Positions 1 to 9,555 of a stretch of DNA of 64,000 bases are shown here, piece after piece; within the stretch, counting starts at the first letter, position 1, and every line of letters starts with the position of its first letter. The position numbers were made by a program, and so were the translations under genes. A model generated the notes under the pieces. The model did no database searches, had not been told where the DNA came from, and was given only the letters and a program-made list of their open reading frames with translations. The DNA is taken from NCBI GenBank assembly GCA_020073365.1, contig JAIQFL010000006.1:1-64000 (forward strand). Direction: 5' to 3'. The DNA is from Terriglobia bacterium (GTDB taxonomy: Bacteria; Acidobacteriota; Terriglobia; Bryobacterales; Bryobacteraceae).

Positions 1-79
1 ATCTCGAAGAAATGGGGCTGCCGACAGCCCGACGCGGTAGGCTGACGAGCGGTGGGCCTGCGCCCAGGAAATTCATGTG

Positions 80-862
80 CTAGTCCTCGTTCGGCCCACT
101 GACGATGACTGACGATCTTTCCGCAATGTTGGTTGCAGAGCTGACGGAAATGATTCGCCCGCCCAGGCGGTCGGCGCGGCTGGAATTGAGCTCGATGCCG
201 GCGGCGCGGAGATTGCTTGCCATGCGGCGTAGGGTGTTAGCGAGCGCATCGGGTGCCTTGGGCCAACGCGCCGAACGTCTGATGCCGTCGCTGGCCATGC
301 GGTTGAGACGAAGCAGCAGTTCGGCGGTGCTGCCCGTAAAGCCCTCCCGAGCCAGCTCTCGCAGCGGCTCATAGAGCGGCGAGGAGTCCAGCGCGAGGTT
401 GCGCGCGTCGGCACGATTCGCCTCGTAGACCTTGAGAAACTCGCCGCGTTGCAGACCTAAACCATCTTCGCAGGCGCTCGCCCAGGTTGCGAAGTCGGCC
501 ATTCGCGGTAGCTGACCAAGCGCGAGGGCGGGCAGCTTCCTCAACCCCAGTGCGACCGCATCCAGCAGGGCGCCGAGGATTGGTGGTCTGGCAGCTTCGA
601 ACTCGTGCCAAAACTGGCTCTCGTCGCGGCGCAGCTCGGGCTTGATATCATAGAAGTCGATGATCAGCGCGCGATCGAGGAAGTCGGGTCGGGTGGCGCC
701 GAGATCCGGGATGGCGTTGAACACCAGTGGGCGGGTGGCATCGAAGACCGCTTCGTCATAGTCGCTGTGTAGTTCCCGCCCGCCAAAGCCTCCGCCGGTT
801 GCCAAGCGACAGGCCGCATCGGCCAGATCCTGCGGCAGATGGCTTAAATTATCGAAGCACAC
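80..862 (-). pseudogene. C-terminal remnant of a phage/plasmid-type primase/helicase-like ATPase
   Basis: Begins inside a conserved-looking motif (NSWLVCFDNLSHLPQDLADAACRLATGGGFGGRELHSDYDEAVFDATRPLVFNAIPDL). Homologous-looking residues (NFAAARNSWL) continue upstream of the called start until an in-frame TGA near 908, so the ATPase N-terminus is missing. Confidence 0.65.
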
Positions 863-1024
863 CAGCCACGAGTTTCGGGCGGCCGCAAAATTGCCGGCCC
901 CATCTCACCAGCCCGACCAGGACCATGAATAGCATCGATGCCGGGGATAGTTGGCTATCCCTTTACCTAACCGCACAAGCGGCGTGGTCAATAATCATCC
1001 GAAAATCACCCCCATTTATACTCA

Positions 1025-1381
1025 TCAAAGCATGATTGCACGCTTACGTGCTGATCTTACGCGGTCGCCTCGTGCGCGAACTGCTTCCACGCGCCGCACT
1101 TTGACTTTCACCTCTACGCGCGAGCCCAGCCGATTGATGATCGACATGAGGCGATCAAGGGTAAGCCGTCCCAGCTCCGCGTTGCGGATGCGCGAGAAGT
1201 CCGCCGCCGCAATGCCGGTACGGCCGTGCGCGCCGCGCACGGTCAGGTGGTCCCGGTCGAGTGCCTTGATGATTTCGGCGGCCAGGATGGCCTTGAACTG
1301 CTCGGCATCGGCGTTTTCATGCCGGAGGTCGCGGAACGCATTGCCGCTACCCCGCACCACTTCCAGTTTTTCGCGCTTCAT
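1025..1381 (-). CDS. HigA-like XRE-family antitoxin
   Basis: HTH segment (LTVRGAHGRTGIAAADFSRIRNAELGRLTLDRLMSIINRLG); overlaps the upstream toxin-like gene by 4 nt (ATGA). Confidence 0.75.
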   Translation of the reverse strand: MKREKLEVVRGSGNAFRDLRHENADAEQFKAILAAEIIKALDRDHLTVRGAHGRTGIAAADFSRIRNAELGRLTLDRLMSIINRLGSRVEVKVKVRRVEAVRARGDRVRSARKRAIML

Positions 1382-1725
1382 CGCAACATCTCCTTCAGCC
1401 TTTTCAAACGGTCCTTTATCAGGTCGATTTCGCGTTTCGGCGTCTTGATGCCCTGCGTCGATTTCTTCTGGAACGTATGCACAACCCAGATCTCATCGGC
1501 TAGTTGCACCGCGTACACTACACGGAATGCACCGCCCTTAAACGGCAGCGCAATCTCGAAGACACCCGATCCGATGCCGTGCATGGGCTTGGCAACGTCG
1601 GCCTTGCCGCCTTCGGCCGCAATCGTCAGGGCGGCTAGACAGATTGACCTGGCCCCTTCGGGGAACGTCTCGAATTCCCTTAAGGCCGCCCCGATCCATG
1701 AAACGGGCCGTGTTTTCCGGGTCAT
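1378..1725 (-). CDS. HigB/RelE-like (phage Gp49-type) toxin
   Basis: KPMHGIGSGVFEIALPFKGGAFRVVYAVQLADEIWVVHTFQKKSTQGIKTPKREIDLIKDRLK matches the Gp49-like family pattern; toxin-first order. Confidence 0.8.
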   Translation of the reverse strand: MTRKTRPVSWIGAALREFETFPEGARSICLAALTIAAEGGKADVAKPMHGIGSGVFEIALPFKGGAFRVVYAVQLADEIWVVHTFQKKSTQGIKTPKREIDLIKDRLKRLKEMLR

Positions 1726-1794
1726 CTGCCGTCCGCTAGCGCATACCGATAGTCCATGTTGTCATATTTGACAACGGCGGTCAAGCCTGTCCAG

Positions 1795-2583
1795 CTATTT
1801 CGAGGACATCGCCGGGAGCTTGCGCATGATGTTGTGGAAGCGTGTGCGGCTGATCTGGTGGTCCGCTAACAGACGGCCGTTGTGGATGAGGGCGAATACG
1901 GCGTAGGGCGTCGGCGCATTCTGCGCTTCACCGGGCGATTGGAGGTCCACGATCCTGGGTTTGATCCCGTAATCCTCTTCCGCCGCCTGCGCAATCTCGG
2001 CAGCGAATGTCACGATGTACGGGCACTGGTTGGAACGTATGATCGTCAGGCCCCGGCTGTACCGGCTCAGCTTCTTTTCCCAGTCGCCTTTGAAGGCTGG
2101 ATCGGCGGCCGACGGGTTCAGCTTCCGGACGAGCAAGCTGTAATCCGGAGGCGCGCTATCGACCACGGTGAAGCCGTTCGCCAGGTATAGCGCAGAGCCG
2201 GCAAGCCATGGCTGTTCCCGGGCGATCGCGGCCACGCCGTCCATGCCGCCCTTGCGCGCATCCTCGACGCAGGCTTCGAGCATCAGGCGTCCGAGGCCCT
2301 TACGCTGATACTGCTTGACGTGCGAAAAAACGCAGTGAATGAACATGTAGCCGCGGGCGTCCACTCCGCGCCAGGCATGCTCGCCAGGAAGGTATTCGAT
2401 GTAGCCGCACTGCCGGTTGTCCGGGGTCACGGCCACCTTCGCCCGCAAGCCTAACTTGAAATTCGCCTTCAACCAGCAGTTCTTCTGCCGGCGCCCCTCG
2501 TGAGCGGGGTTTTTCACGCCGCAGCAGGATAACGTCTCGACGCGCGCCGGGTCGAGATCGATCAACACAGGCATCTGAGTCAT
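1795..2583 (-). CDS. GNAT N-acetyltransferase with YoaP-like C-terminal domain
   Basis: GNAT motif (FSHVKQYQRKGLGRLMLEACVEDAR) followed by a YoaP-like CPYIV...AEEDYG segment. Confidence 0.7.
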   Translation of the reverse strand: MTQMPVLIDLDPARVETLSCCGVKNPAHEGRRQKNCWLKANFKLGLRAKVAVTPDNRQCGYIEYLPGEHAWRGVDARGYMFIHCVFSHVKQYQRKGLGRLMLEACVEDARKGGMDGVAAIAREQPWLAGSALYLANGFTVVDSAPPDYSLLVRKLNPSAADPAFKGDWEKKLSRYSRGLTIIRSNQCPYIVTFAAEIAQAAEEDYGIKPRIVDLQSPGEAQNAPTPYAVFALIHNGRLLADHQISRTRFHNIMRKLPAMSSK

Positions 2584-2605
2584 AGCATAGGTCTCCGCAA
2601 CAATT

Positions 2606-4972
2606 TCACTCGTGCCGTAGCGCCGTCATGGGATCGATGCGGGCCGCGCGGAGCGCCGGGTGCATGGCGGCTACGCAACCCACCGCCGCCACTACAACCG
2701 ATGCCACCGCGAAGGTCCACGGATCATCAGCGGCCACTCCATACAGCAGCTTCTGGATGGCGCTGCGGCCCACGTACGACAATGCCCACCCGAGCGGAAT
2801 GGCAATCGCGATCTGCATGGCCGCCTCCTTCAGCACCTGACGCGCCAGCGCTCCCGGCGTCGCCCCCATGGCCACGCGCACTCCCAATTCCGGCGTGCGC
2901 TTGGCTACGGCATAGAGCGTGACGCCGAAGAGCCCGGCGGCGGCCAGCAGAAGCCCCACGGCGGCCAGCGAGCCGGTCAGCTCGGCGGCCAGTTGCTCAC
3001 TGCTGCGCGCCCGGCGCATGTGCAGCCGTAGCGTTTGAATCCTGAGAATGATGAACACCTTGTCTGAACTTCGAATGAAGGAACGCACCGTGGCGGTCAT
3101 CGTCTCGGGATCATTGCGAGTGGCGATGAAGAGCGTCAATTCGCCGTCGGGCATCTGCGCGAAGGGGAAGTACAAGTACGGTTCGGGGGTCTCGCGCAAC
3201 GCGATCGACGGGCCGTCTTCCACCACTCCCACAATCTGCCGGTCCTTGCCACTCACCCTTATCCACTCGCCGATCGCTTGCCGGTCAGGGAAGAAGCGGC
3301 CGGCGAAAGTGGCATTGACCATCGTGACCAGCGTGGCGGCCGGGCCGTCGGACTGCTTGAAGCTTCGGCCGCTGAGTACACGGGCGCCGGTAGTTTCGAA
3401 GTAACTGGGGCTCACCTGGTTGAAATGGAACTCCATTTTGGGTTGGCCGGCCATTTCCACGTCGACTACGGCGCCGCCCAGCGACCCGCTGAGCATGGCG
3501 CGGCGCGCCCAGGCTACACGCTCCACGCCAGGCAGTCCGGCCAGGCGGTTCCCGAGAGGCTCGATGGTAGCGGGCGGGGCCTCCGTCCAACCGTCCACCA
3601 GCAGCACCCGGGCATCGGGGTTCATGGCCGGACGGGTGGCAGCGATCTTGTCGAGGCTGCGCCACAGCAGCCCCGCCGAGCAGGTTACCGCCGTGACCAG
3701 GGCCATCTGGGCGATTACCAGTCCTGACAGCCAGCGTGACGACCCCGTGGTCCTGGCGCCCTGCAAAGCCGGCGAGATGCGCCTCCGCCAGGCATCGCTC
3801 CAAGGAATCGCCGCGCCGATCACCGCCACGGCCACGAGCGCGATGGAGCTGAAGCCAAAGGTTCGCAGATCGAGGCGGATCGAGTAGTCAATGTAGCTCT
3901 GCCCGGCATAGAACAGCGCCGGAGCCGCCTGAATCAGCCATGCCGCCAGTAGCAGGCCGACGGCGGTTCCCGAGCCGCTGAGCAGCAGGGTTTCGACCAG
4001 GTGCTGGCGGGCCAGGTCGGTTCGGCCGGCGCCGAGAGCGAGCCGGATGCCGGTTTCCCGGCGGCGGCCTTCGTTGTCCACCAGCCGCAGGTTCGCGAGG
4101 TTGGCGGCGGCGATGAGGACCAGCAACACCATCAGTCCCAGGAACGCGGCGTTGGATTCCACCTTGTCGCGCAGGCCCTTGGTAGTGAATCGCTCGACAG
4201 CGGCCTTGCGGTCCGGGGCGGCGGCGAGGCCGTCCTTCTCCAGTTGCCTCAGGGCGGCGTCGGCTTCCTTCTGCGCCTGCTCGATGCCGGTGCCGGGCCG
4301 CAAGCGGGCGATCGCCTCATAATCGGTGAAACGGAGGCTGTTTGCCCGGGCCATTTGCAGGCTTCCGAAAAAGCCCTGCATGGGGACAAACAGGTCGACC
4401 GCAATGCCGCGACGGATTCCGTGAAATCCGGGCGGCAGAACCCCGATGATCTTCAGGACCCCGCTACCTACGGGAAGGCTGCGTCCCAGAATGGCAGCGT
4501 CGCCTTCCAGGGTCTGGTGCCAGTAGCGGTCCGAGATCACCATCACCCCATCCTGCCCCTTACCTGCATGAAACAGCTCACCTTTGGCAGGTTTCACGCC
4601 GAGCAGGTCAAAGTAATTGTCGGAGACGCCGGCGGTGATGGGGAATTGGTCGCGGTCGGGCAGCTTAACGCGCGGTCCACGGCGGTTTTCGGTCAGGATG
4701 CCGGTGAAGCAGTGAGTGCGCGCGGCCAGGGCTTCATACTCCGGCCAACTGAGGATGTCCGAACGCTGTTCGCGCGTGGTGGCCGAGAGCCAGACGAGCT
4801 GTCCCGGTGCACTGACCGGCAGGTCGCGAAGCGCGTACGCGTCCAGGACGCTGAATGCGGCCGTGCTGAAACCAATAGCCAGGCCCAGCGATGCAACGGC
4901 CAGGAGGGTCACACCCGGCTTCCGGGCGAGCGCCCGGACGGCTACGCGGAGATCCTGCAGCAAAGTGTCCAT
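2606..4972 (-). CDS. ABC transporter permease, MacB/FtsX type (ADOP-like duplicated permease)
   Basis: N-term DLRVAVRALARKPGVTLLAVASLGLAIGFSTAAFSVLDA, MacB-type periplasmic core, duplicated FtsX-like TM blocks (RRRETGIRLALGAGR; TPELGVRVAMGATPG). Confidence 0.9.
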   Translation of the reverse strand: MDTLLQDLRVAVRALARKPGVTLLAVASLGLAIGFSTAAFSVLDAYALRDLPVSAPGQLVWLSATTREQRSDILSWPEYEALAARTHCFTGILTENRRGPRVKLPDRDQFPITAGVSDNYFDLLGVKPAKGELFHAGKGQDGVMVISDRYWHQTLEGDAAILGRSLPVGSGVLKIIGVLPPGFHGIRRGIAVDLFVPMQGFFGSLQMARANSLRFTDYEAIARLRPGTGIEQAQKEADAALRQLEKDGLAAAPDRKAAVERFTTKGLRDKVESNAAFLGLMVLLVLIAAANLANLRLVDNEGRRRETGIRLALGAGRTDLARQHLVETLLLSGSGTAVGLLLAAWLIQAAPALFYAGQSYIDYSIRLDLRTFGFSSIALVAVAVIGAAIPWSDAWRRRISPALQGARTTGSSRWLSGLVIAQMALVTAVTCSAGLLWRSLDKIAATRPAMNPDARVLLVDGWTEAPPATIEPLGNRLAGLPGVERVAWARRAMLSGSLGGAVVDVEMAGQPKMEFHFNQVSPSYFETTGARVLSGRSFKQSDGPAATLVTMVNATFAGRFFPDRQAIGEWIRVSGKDRQIVGVVEDGPSIALRETPEPYLYFPFAQMPDGELTLFIATRNDPETMTATVRSFIRSSDKVFIILRIQTLRLHMRRARSSEQLAAELTGSLAAVGLLLAAAGLFGVTLYAVAKRTPELGVRVAMGATPGALARQVLKEAAMQIAIAIPLGWALSYVGRSAIQKLLYGVAADDPWTFAVASVVVAAVGCVAAMHPALRAARIDPMTALRHE

Positions 4973-5346
4973 ATTAAGAAGATATACGGATCTGAATCGG
5001 TTCGGTTAGTCTTTTTCTTCGCTCGATCGATTTCACCTGGCGGACGACGCGCGGCTCATCGCCAGTCCCGGCCCGCGCCACACCCCTCAGCCCATGCCGG
5101 CCTCCTAATGGCGCAGGGGCCGTGGGCCTCAAGATTTCCGGGAGCGGCGACATCGACGGGCAGGCCATGAAGTTCATGACGTCTTGTTCGAAGCAGGACG
5201 AACGCTGGCCGGCGGGCCGATAAAATCACCGTTGCGCGTCGCTTTGGATTAAAATAAGCCTGCATGGACATGCGGTCCTGTCCCCGCCGAGCGGTAACCT
5301 CGGCAGCGTCCAAGACGCCTGAGTATTAAACCACCCCGAGGTGTTT

Positions 5347-6912
5347 ATGGCCATTTCGCGACGACATTTCTTCTTCGGCAGCCTGCTCGCCGGGGCTGTC
5401 CCAACGGGGGGATTCGGCAGCACGCCGTCCCTCAAAATGATGGGCTACAAATCGCCCAACGAAAAGCTGAATGTGGCATCCATTGGATGCGGCGGGAAGG
5501 CCTCGAGCGATATTCGGGGCTGCGCGGCGACGGAGAACATCGTGGCGCTGTGCGACGTGGATGACAAGCGGGCCGCCGGCATCTACAAAACCTTTGAAAA
5601 GCAACCCAAATTCAAAGATTTCCGGAAGATGCTCGATCAGGAAGGCAAAAACTTCGATGCCTGCATCGTCACCATTCCGGACTTCATGCACGCCGTGGCA
5701 GCCATGGCCTGCATGGAACGCGGCAAGCATGTTTACGTGCAAAAGCCGCTCACGCGCACCGCGTGGGAAGCCCGCATGCTCACCGAGGCGGCCGCCAAGT
5801 ATCGGGTCGCTACCCAGATGGGCAACCAGGGTTACTCCAACGAAGGCACCCGGCAATGCGCCGAGATGATTTGGGCGGGCGAGATCGGCAACGTCACCGA
5901 GGTGCATGCCTGGACCAACCGGCCCATTTGGCCGCAGGGCGTCACCGAAATCCCGGCTCCGACACCGGTACCGGATACGCTGGATTGGGACCTGTGGCTG
6001 GGCTGCGCCCAGGCGCGCCCCTACACCAAGGGAGCGGGGCCGGCGGGGTACGACAACGGCGATTTCTACCAGCCCTCCAACTGGCGCGGCTTCTTTGATT
6101 TCGGCTGCGGCTCGCTGGGCGACATGGCGTGCCATATCCTGGGCGCTCCGAACCTTGCACTGAACCTGAGCAAACGGGCGCCTACCAGCGTCGAATGCAT
6201 CAAGAGGGAAGGCACCAGCAGCTTCATGTTCCCGAAGCAGTGCGTCATCCGTTTCGACTTCCCCGCCTATGGGTCGATGCCGCCCCTGAAGGTCTTCTGG
6301 TACGACCTCTTGAAGGAACAACCCAAGATCGCGGGAGTTCCGGATGGCGAATACCTGGGCGATATGCCCTCTCCCGCCCGTCCCCAGGGGCAGCCGGGGC
6401 AGGCGCGAGGAGGCGGACAGGGCGGGCGCGCAGGCGGCCGTGGAGCGGGTGGACCGCAAGGCCCTCGCACGGAAGGCACCGGGCGAGTCTTTACCTGGGC
6501 GCAGATGGAGGCGGTCAAGGAGAATCCTCCGACCAGCACCGGCGCCGGCGCCAATGGAAGCCTGTTCATCGGCGACAAAGGCATGATTACGACCGGCACC
6601 TATGGCGAGGGGACACGCCTGATCCCGGTCGAGAAGATGCAGAATTACAGCTTCCCGCAGGAAGTGCTGAGCCGTTCGCCGGGCCATTATCACGATTGGA
6701 TCCGCGCCTGCAAGGGCGGCGAGCCGGCGTGCTCGAACTTCAGCGTGGCCGGTCCGTTCGTCGAGTGGATGGTGCTGGGCGTAGTAGCGACGCGTGTGGA
6801 AGGCAAGCTGGAGTGGGACGCGGCGAAGATGCGATTCTCCAACAATGCGGAAGCCAACAAATACGTTAAGCCGTTCTACCGCAAGGGCTGGGCTCCCAAC
6901 TGGAAAGGCTGA
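5347..6912 (+). CDS. Gfo/Idh/MocA family oxidoreductase, secreted, with Gly/Arg-rich insert
   Basis: Signal ISRRHFFFGSLLAGAVPTGG; SIGCGGKASSDIRG nucleotide fold; HVYVQKPLTRTAWEARMLTEAA; RGGGQGGRAGGRGAGG insert. Confidence 0.9.
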   Translation: MAISRRHFFFGSLLAGAVPTGGFGSTPSLKMMGYKSPNEKLNVASIGCGGKASSDIRGCAATENIVALCDVDDKRAAGIYKTFEKQPKFKDFRKMLDQEGKNFDACIVTIPDFMHAVAAMACMERGKHVYVQKPLTRTAWEARMLTEAAAKYRVATQMGNQGYSNEGTRQCAEMIWAGEIGNVTEVHAWTNRPIWPQGVTEIPAPTPVPDTLDWDLWLGCAQARPYTKGAGPAGYDNGDFYQPSNWRGFFDFGCGSLGDMACHILGAPNLALNLSKRAPTSVECIKREGTSSFMFPKQCVIRFDFPAYGSMPPLKVFWYDLLKEQPKIAGVPDGEYLGDMPSPARPQGQPGQARGGGQGGRAGGRGAGGPQGPRTEGTGRVFTWAQMEAVKENPPTSTGAGANGSLFIGDKGMITTGTYGEGTRLIPVEKMQNYSFPQEVLSRSPGHYHDWIRACKGGEPACSNFSVAGPFVEWMVLGVVATRVEGKLEWDAAKMRFSNNAEANKYVKPFYRKGWAPNWKG

Positions 6913-6922
6913 TGGGCTCGTG

Positions 6923-6971
6923 ACACAGGCATTCTTGCCTGTGTGGGGTTTCCGGAAAAACCAACACAGGC
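6923..6971 (+). repeat. Palindromic element with alternative stems
   Basis: ACACAGGC-ATTCTT-GCCTGTGT (6923-6944); the right arm can also pair with ACACAGGC at 6964-6971. Confidence 0.82.
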
Positions 6972-6984
6972 AAGGATACCCGTG

Positions 6985-9555
6985 TTACAGCGGCGCAGCT
7001 CGGACTGCTATCGTCACCGTCGGTGCGCTCGTGACTCCGCCTATTGTCAGCGTGATCGGAACGCCCGGCCCTGTGGGCGTATTCGCAGGCACTCGGGCGT
7101 TGACCTGGATCGTCCCCGCCACCAACGTGGGCGCGCCGCCGGCATAGGCCACTTCCGCCGACAGGCCGCCAATCGTCACCTCGACCGGGAGCGTCAGTTT
7201 CGGCGTTCCGGTCACCATCTGTCCGTCGGATTCCGGCGGGGTCGTCTGCCCACCCCCGGTGCCATAGATGGCGATGAACTCGCCCTGCTGGGCAGGGTCG
7301 AGCGGAGTGTTCAGTTTGCCGTCCTGATTCAAAATCGCCGCAGGGCCGGCACCCGAGCCATCGGCCGCAAAGATGGCGGGTGCGACTGGGGCCAGCAGGA
7401 CGTCGACGGGCGGCGTGCCTGCCCCTGTTCCCTGGTTGATGACCGCTACGCTGGCGAGCGTTCCCGCTACGCCAAGCGGCACAATCGCGTTCACCTGGTT
7501 GGCCTGCGCGTAGAGAACCGGCGCGGGAATTCCGCCGACCAACACCCGCGTCCCGCCCACGGAAGTCCCGATGGACCCCGACGAGTCCGCTGTCGGCGTG
7601 GCAGGCATCACGGGCCCGAGGCCCGCGCCGAATATGGTGATGATTTCTCCCGGCGCCAAGGGGCCCGGCAAGAGGCTGGCGCCGTTGACTACACCCGCGC
7701 TCGCGATCTTGGGCCCTGGGACCACGGCGATTTTGGCCACCAGGTTCGCTCCCGCTATGTAGGCGTTGCCTGCCCCATCGAGTGCCAGCCCCACCGCCCC
7801 CGTGGCATTATTCGCACCAAACGGTGTCGAGTACCGCAAGGCATTTCCCCCCGCATTCAATTTCGCCAGGAAGCCGACCTCACCGCCGAAGGCGCGCAGC
7901 GGGATGGCCGCCGGAAAATCGCTGGAGCTGGTATTCCCAGCCACATAGGCTTCGCCCGCGCCGTCCACGGCAATGGCTTCGCTATTGTCCGCGCCACTGC
8001 CGCCCAGGTAAGTGGAGTACACGAACTGGCCGTCGGGGCCGAGCTTGGAAACGAATCCATGGCTGCACGGTACCGGCGGCCCTTTCGGATTGGGTGGCGG
8101 GCATGGGGGACCCGGCGGCTTGGGCTGCAGTGCCCCTGCAGTCGTCGGGAAGTCTTGAGAATTCGTCGAGCCCGTCACATATGCGTTGCCCGACGAATCG
8201 ACAGCCACCGCCGCCGCCGACTCGGTGCCGGACCCCGCGATATCGTGCTCGTACACCAGAGCACTGCCCGCCGGATTCACCTTCATCACGAATGCGTGGC
8301 CTGGGACGGCTAAGGGTGCCTCGTTACCGCCCACCACGAATGCATTTCCGGAAGTATCCGTGGCCAAGCCGTGCGGGGTGACATTTCCAACCGAGGCGGA
8401 GTACACCAGCGCCGATCCCGTTGGATTGAGCTTCACCAAAAAGCCACCCAGTCCACGCTGCAACGCTCCACTGGTCGGCGGAATGCCTGCCGCTGAAGTG
8501 AAGCCCGCGGCATAGACGTTGCCGGCGCCATCGGCCGCAATGCCCTGCACGGACGTCCCGGGCGAGAACGGGCCCGACGATCCGCCGAGCAGGGTGGAGT
8601 AGACCAGACTACCGGAACGATCCAGCTTCAGCACGAATCCGACCGTGCCTTGCTGAGGCTGCGTGGTCTGGAACGCACCCGGGGTTACCGGGAAGCCCGG
8701 GACAAGCGTCTCGCCTCCCAGATAAACATTGCCGGCTCCGTCCACGGCGATCCCGAACGCCGCGACGAAAGGGCTGCCAGGACTGACGATATACGTGGAG
8801 TAGAGCAGGGCGTCGCCCGCAGGCGTCAGCTTGGCGATCACCAGGCCGGTATATAGCGAGGTCGACCCGGATCCCGCGACGTAAGTGCTTCCTGACGAGT
8901 CTACGGCGACCACGTTCGCGCCGGGGGAGGGAAGCGAATACTCCAGGGACAGAATCGGGTCGATGACCAGGGGCCGTGCGTGGTCATACCTCCCCAGCTT
9001 CAGTTGCACCCCGGTCGGACGCACCAGGTAGCGGCAGTCCACGGATCTCCCATCCTGCCGGGCCACAGGGCGCCTTTGCTGAATCTCGCCGCCAGGGGTT
9101 TCGATTGCCAGGTCGCCGGTTGGCGTCAGGCGCACCTTGCGCGCGCCTTCGAATTCCAGGCGGATGCGGGATGTGTCCGCTCCGGCTGCCACCACGAGGT
9201 CGTATTCGAGGGCCTCACGCCGGCCATGGTACACCAGATCGATTCCGGGATAGATCCCGCGATACCGGACACGGCCGAAATGCGGCACGTGCTGCCGCCA
9301 GCCCGTGGGATTCGCCCCGATCAGGTAGTTGCTCATCCCGCGCTGGGGCTCCAGCGCTTCGCCTTCCGCATCGGGGTTCGCGCCGCGGAATCGCAGCGTG
9401 AACGCCGCTTTTCCCCGGCGAATGTCGGCCTGCGCGCCATCCAGCGCGACCTCATAGCCGCTGCCCCGCGCCACATACTGCGCGGGCATGTCCGTCTGCC
9501 CGACGTTCGGTTCGAAGTGGAGCGGAAGCAAAACCAGAGCCAGAAGCGTGTTCAT
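6985..9555 (-). CDS. SBBP beta-propeller repeat protein with TIGR03437-type C-terminal domain
   Basis: Repeated AVDGAGNVYVAG(x)TSSxDFP motifs; C-term SAGVVNGASLLPGPLAPGEIITIFGAGLG...QVNARVP. Confidence 0.85.
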   Translation of the reverse strand: MNTLLALVLLPLHFEPNVGQTDMPAQYVARGSGYEVALDGAQADIRRGKAAFTLRFRGANPDAEGEALEPQRGMSNYLIGANPTGWRQHVPHFGRVRYRGIYPGIDLVYHGRREALEYDLVVAAGADTSRIRLEFEGARKVRLTPTGDLAIETPGGEIQQRRPVARQDGRSVDCRYLVRPTGVQLKLGRYDHARPLVIDPILSLEYSLPSPGANVVAVDSSGSTYVAGSGSTSLYTGLVIAKLTPAGDALLYSTYIVSPGSPFVAAFGIAVDGAGNVYLGGETLVPGFPVTPGAFQTTQPQQGTVGFVLKLDRSGSLVYSTLLGGSSGPFSPGTSVQGIAADGAGNVYAAGFTSAAGIPPTSGALQRGLGGFLVKLNPTGSALVYSASVGNVTPHGLATDTSGNAFVVGGNEAPLAVPGHAFVMKVNPAGSALVYEHDIAGSGTESAAAVAVDSSGNAYVTGSTNSQDFPTTAGALQPKPPGPPCPPPNPKGPPVPCSHGFVSKLGPDGQFVYSTYLGGSGADNSEAIAVDGAGEAYVAGNTSSSDFPAAIPLRAFGGEVGFLAKLNAGGNALRYSTPFGANNATGAVGLALDGAGNAYIAGANLVAKIAVVPGPKIASAGVVNGASLLPGPLAPGEIITIFGAGLGPVMPATPTADSSGSIGTSVGGTRVLVGGIPAPVLYAQANQVNAIVPLGVAGTLASVAVINQGTGAGTPPVDVLLAPVAPAIFAADGSGAGPAAILNQDGKLNTPLDPAQQGEFIAIYGTGGGQTTPPESDGQMVTGTPKLTLPVEVTIGGLSAEVAYAGGAPTLVAGTIQVNARVPANTPTGPGVPITLTIGGVTSAPTVTIAVRAAPL

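Noticed and set aside
5326-6693. 455-aa minus-strand ORF opposite the Gfo/Idh gene
   Set aside because: Shadow of the plus-strand oxidoreductase.
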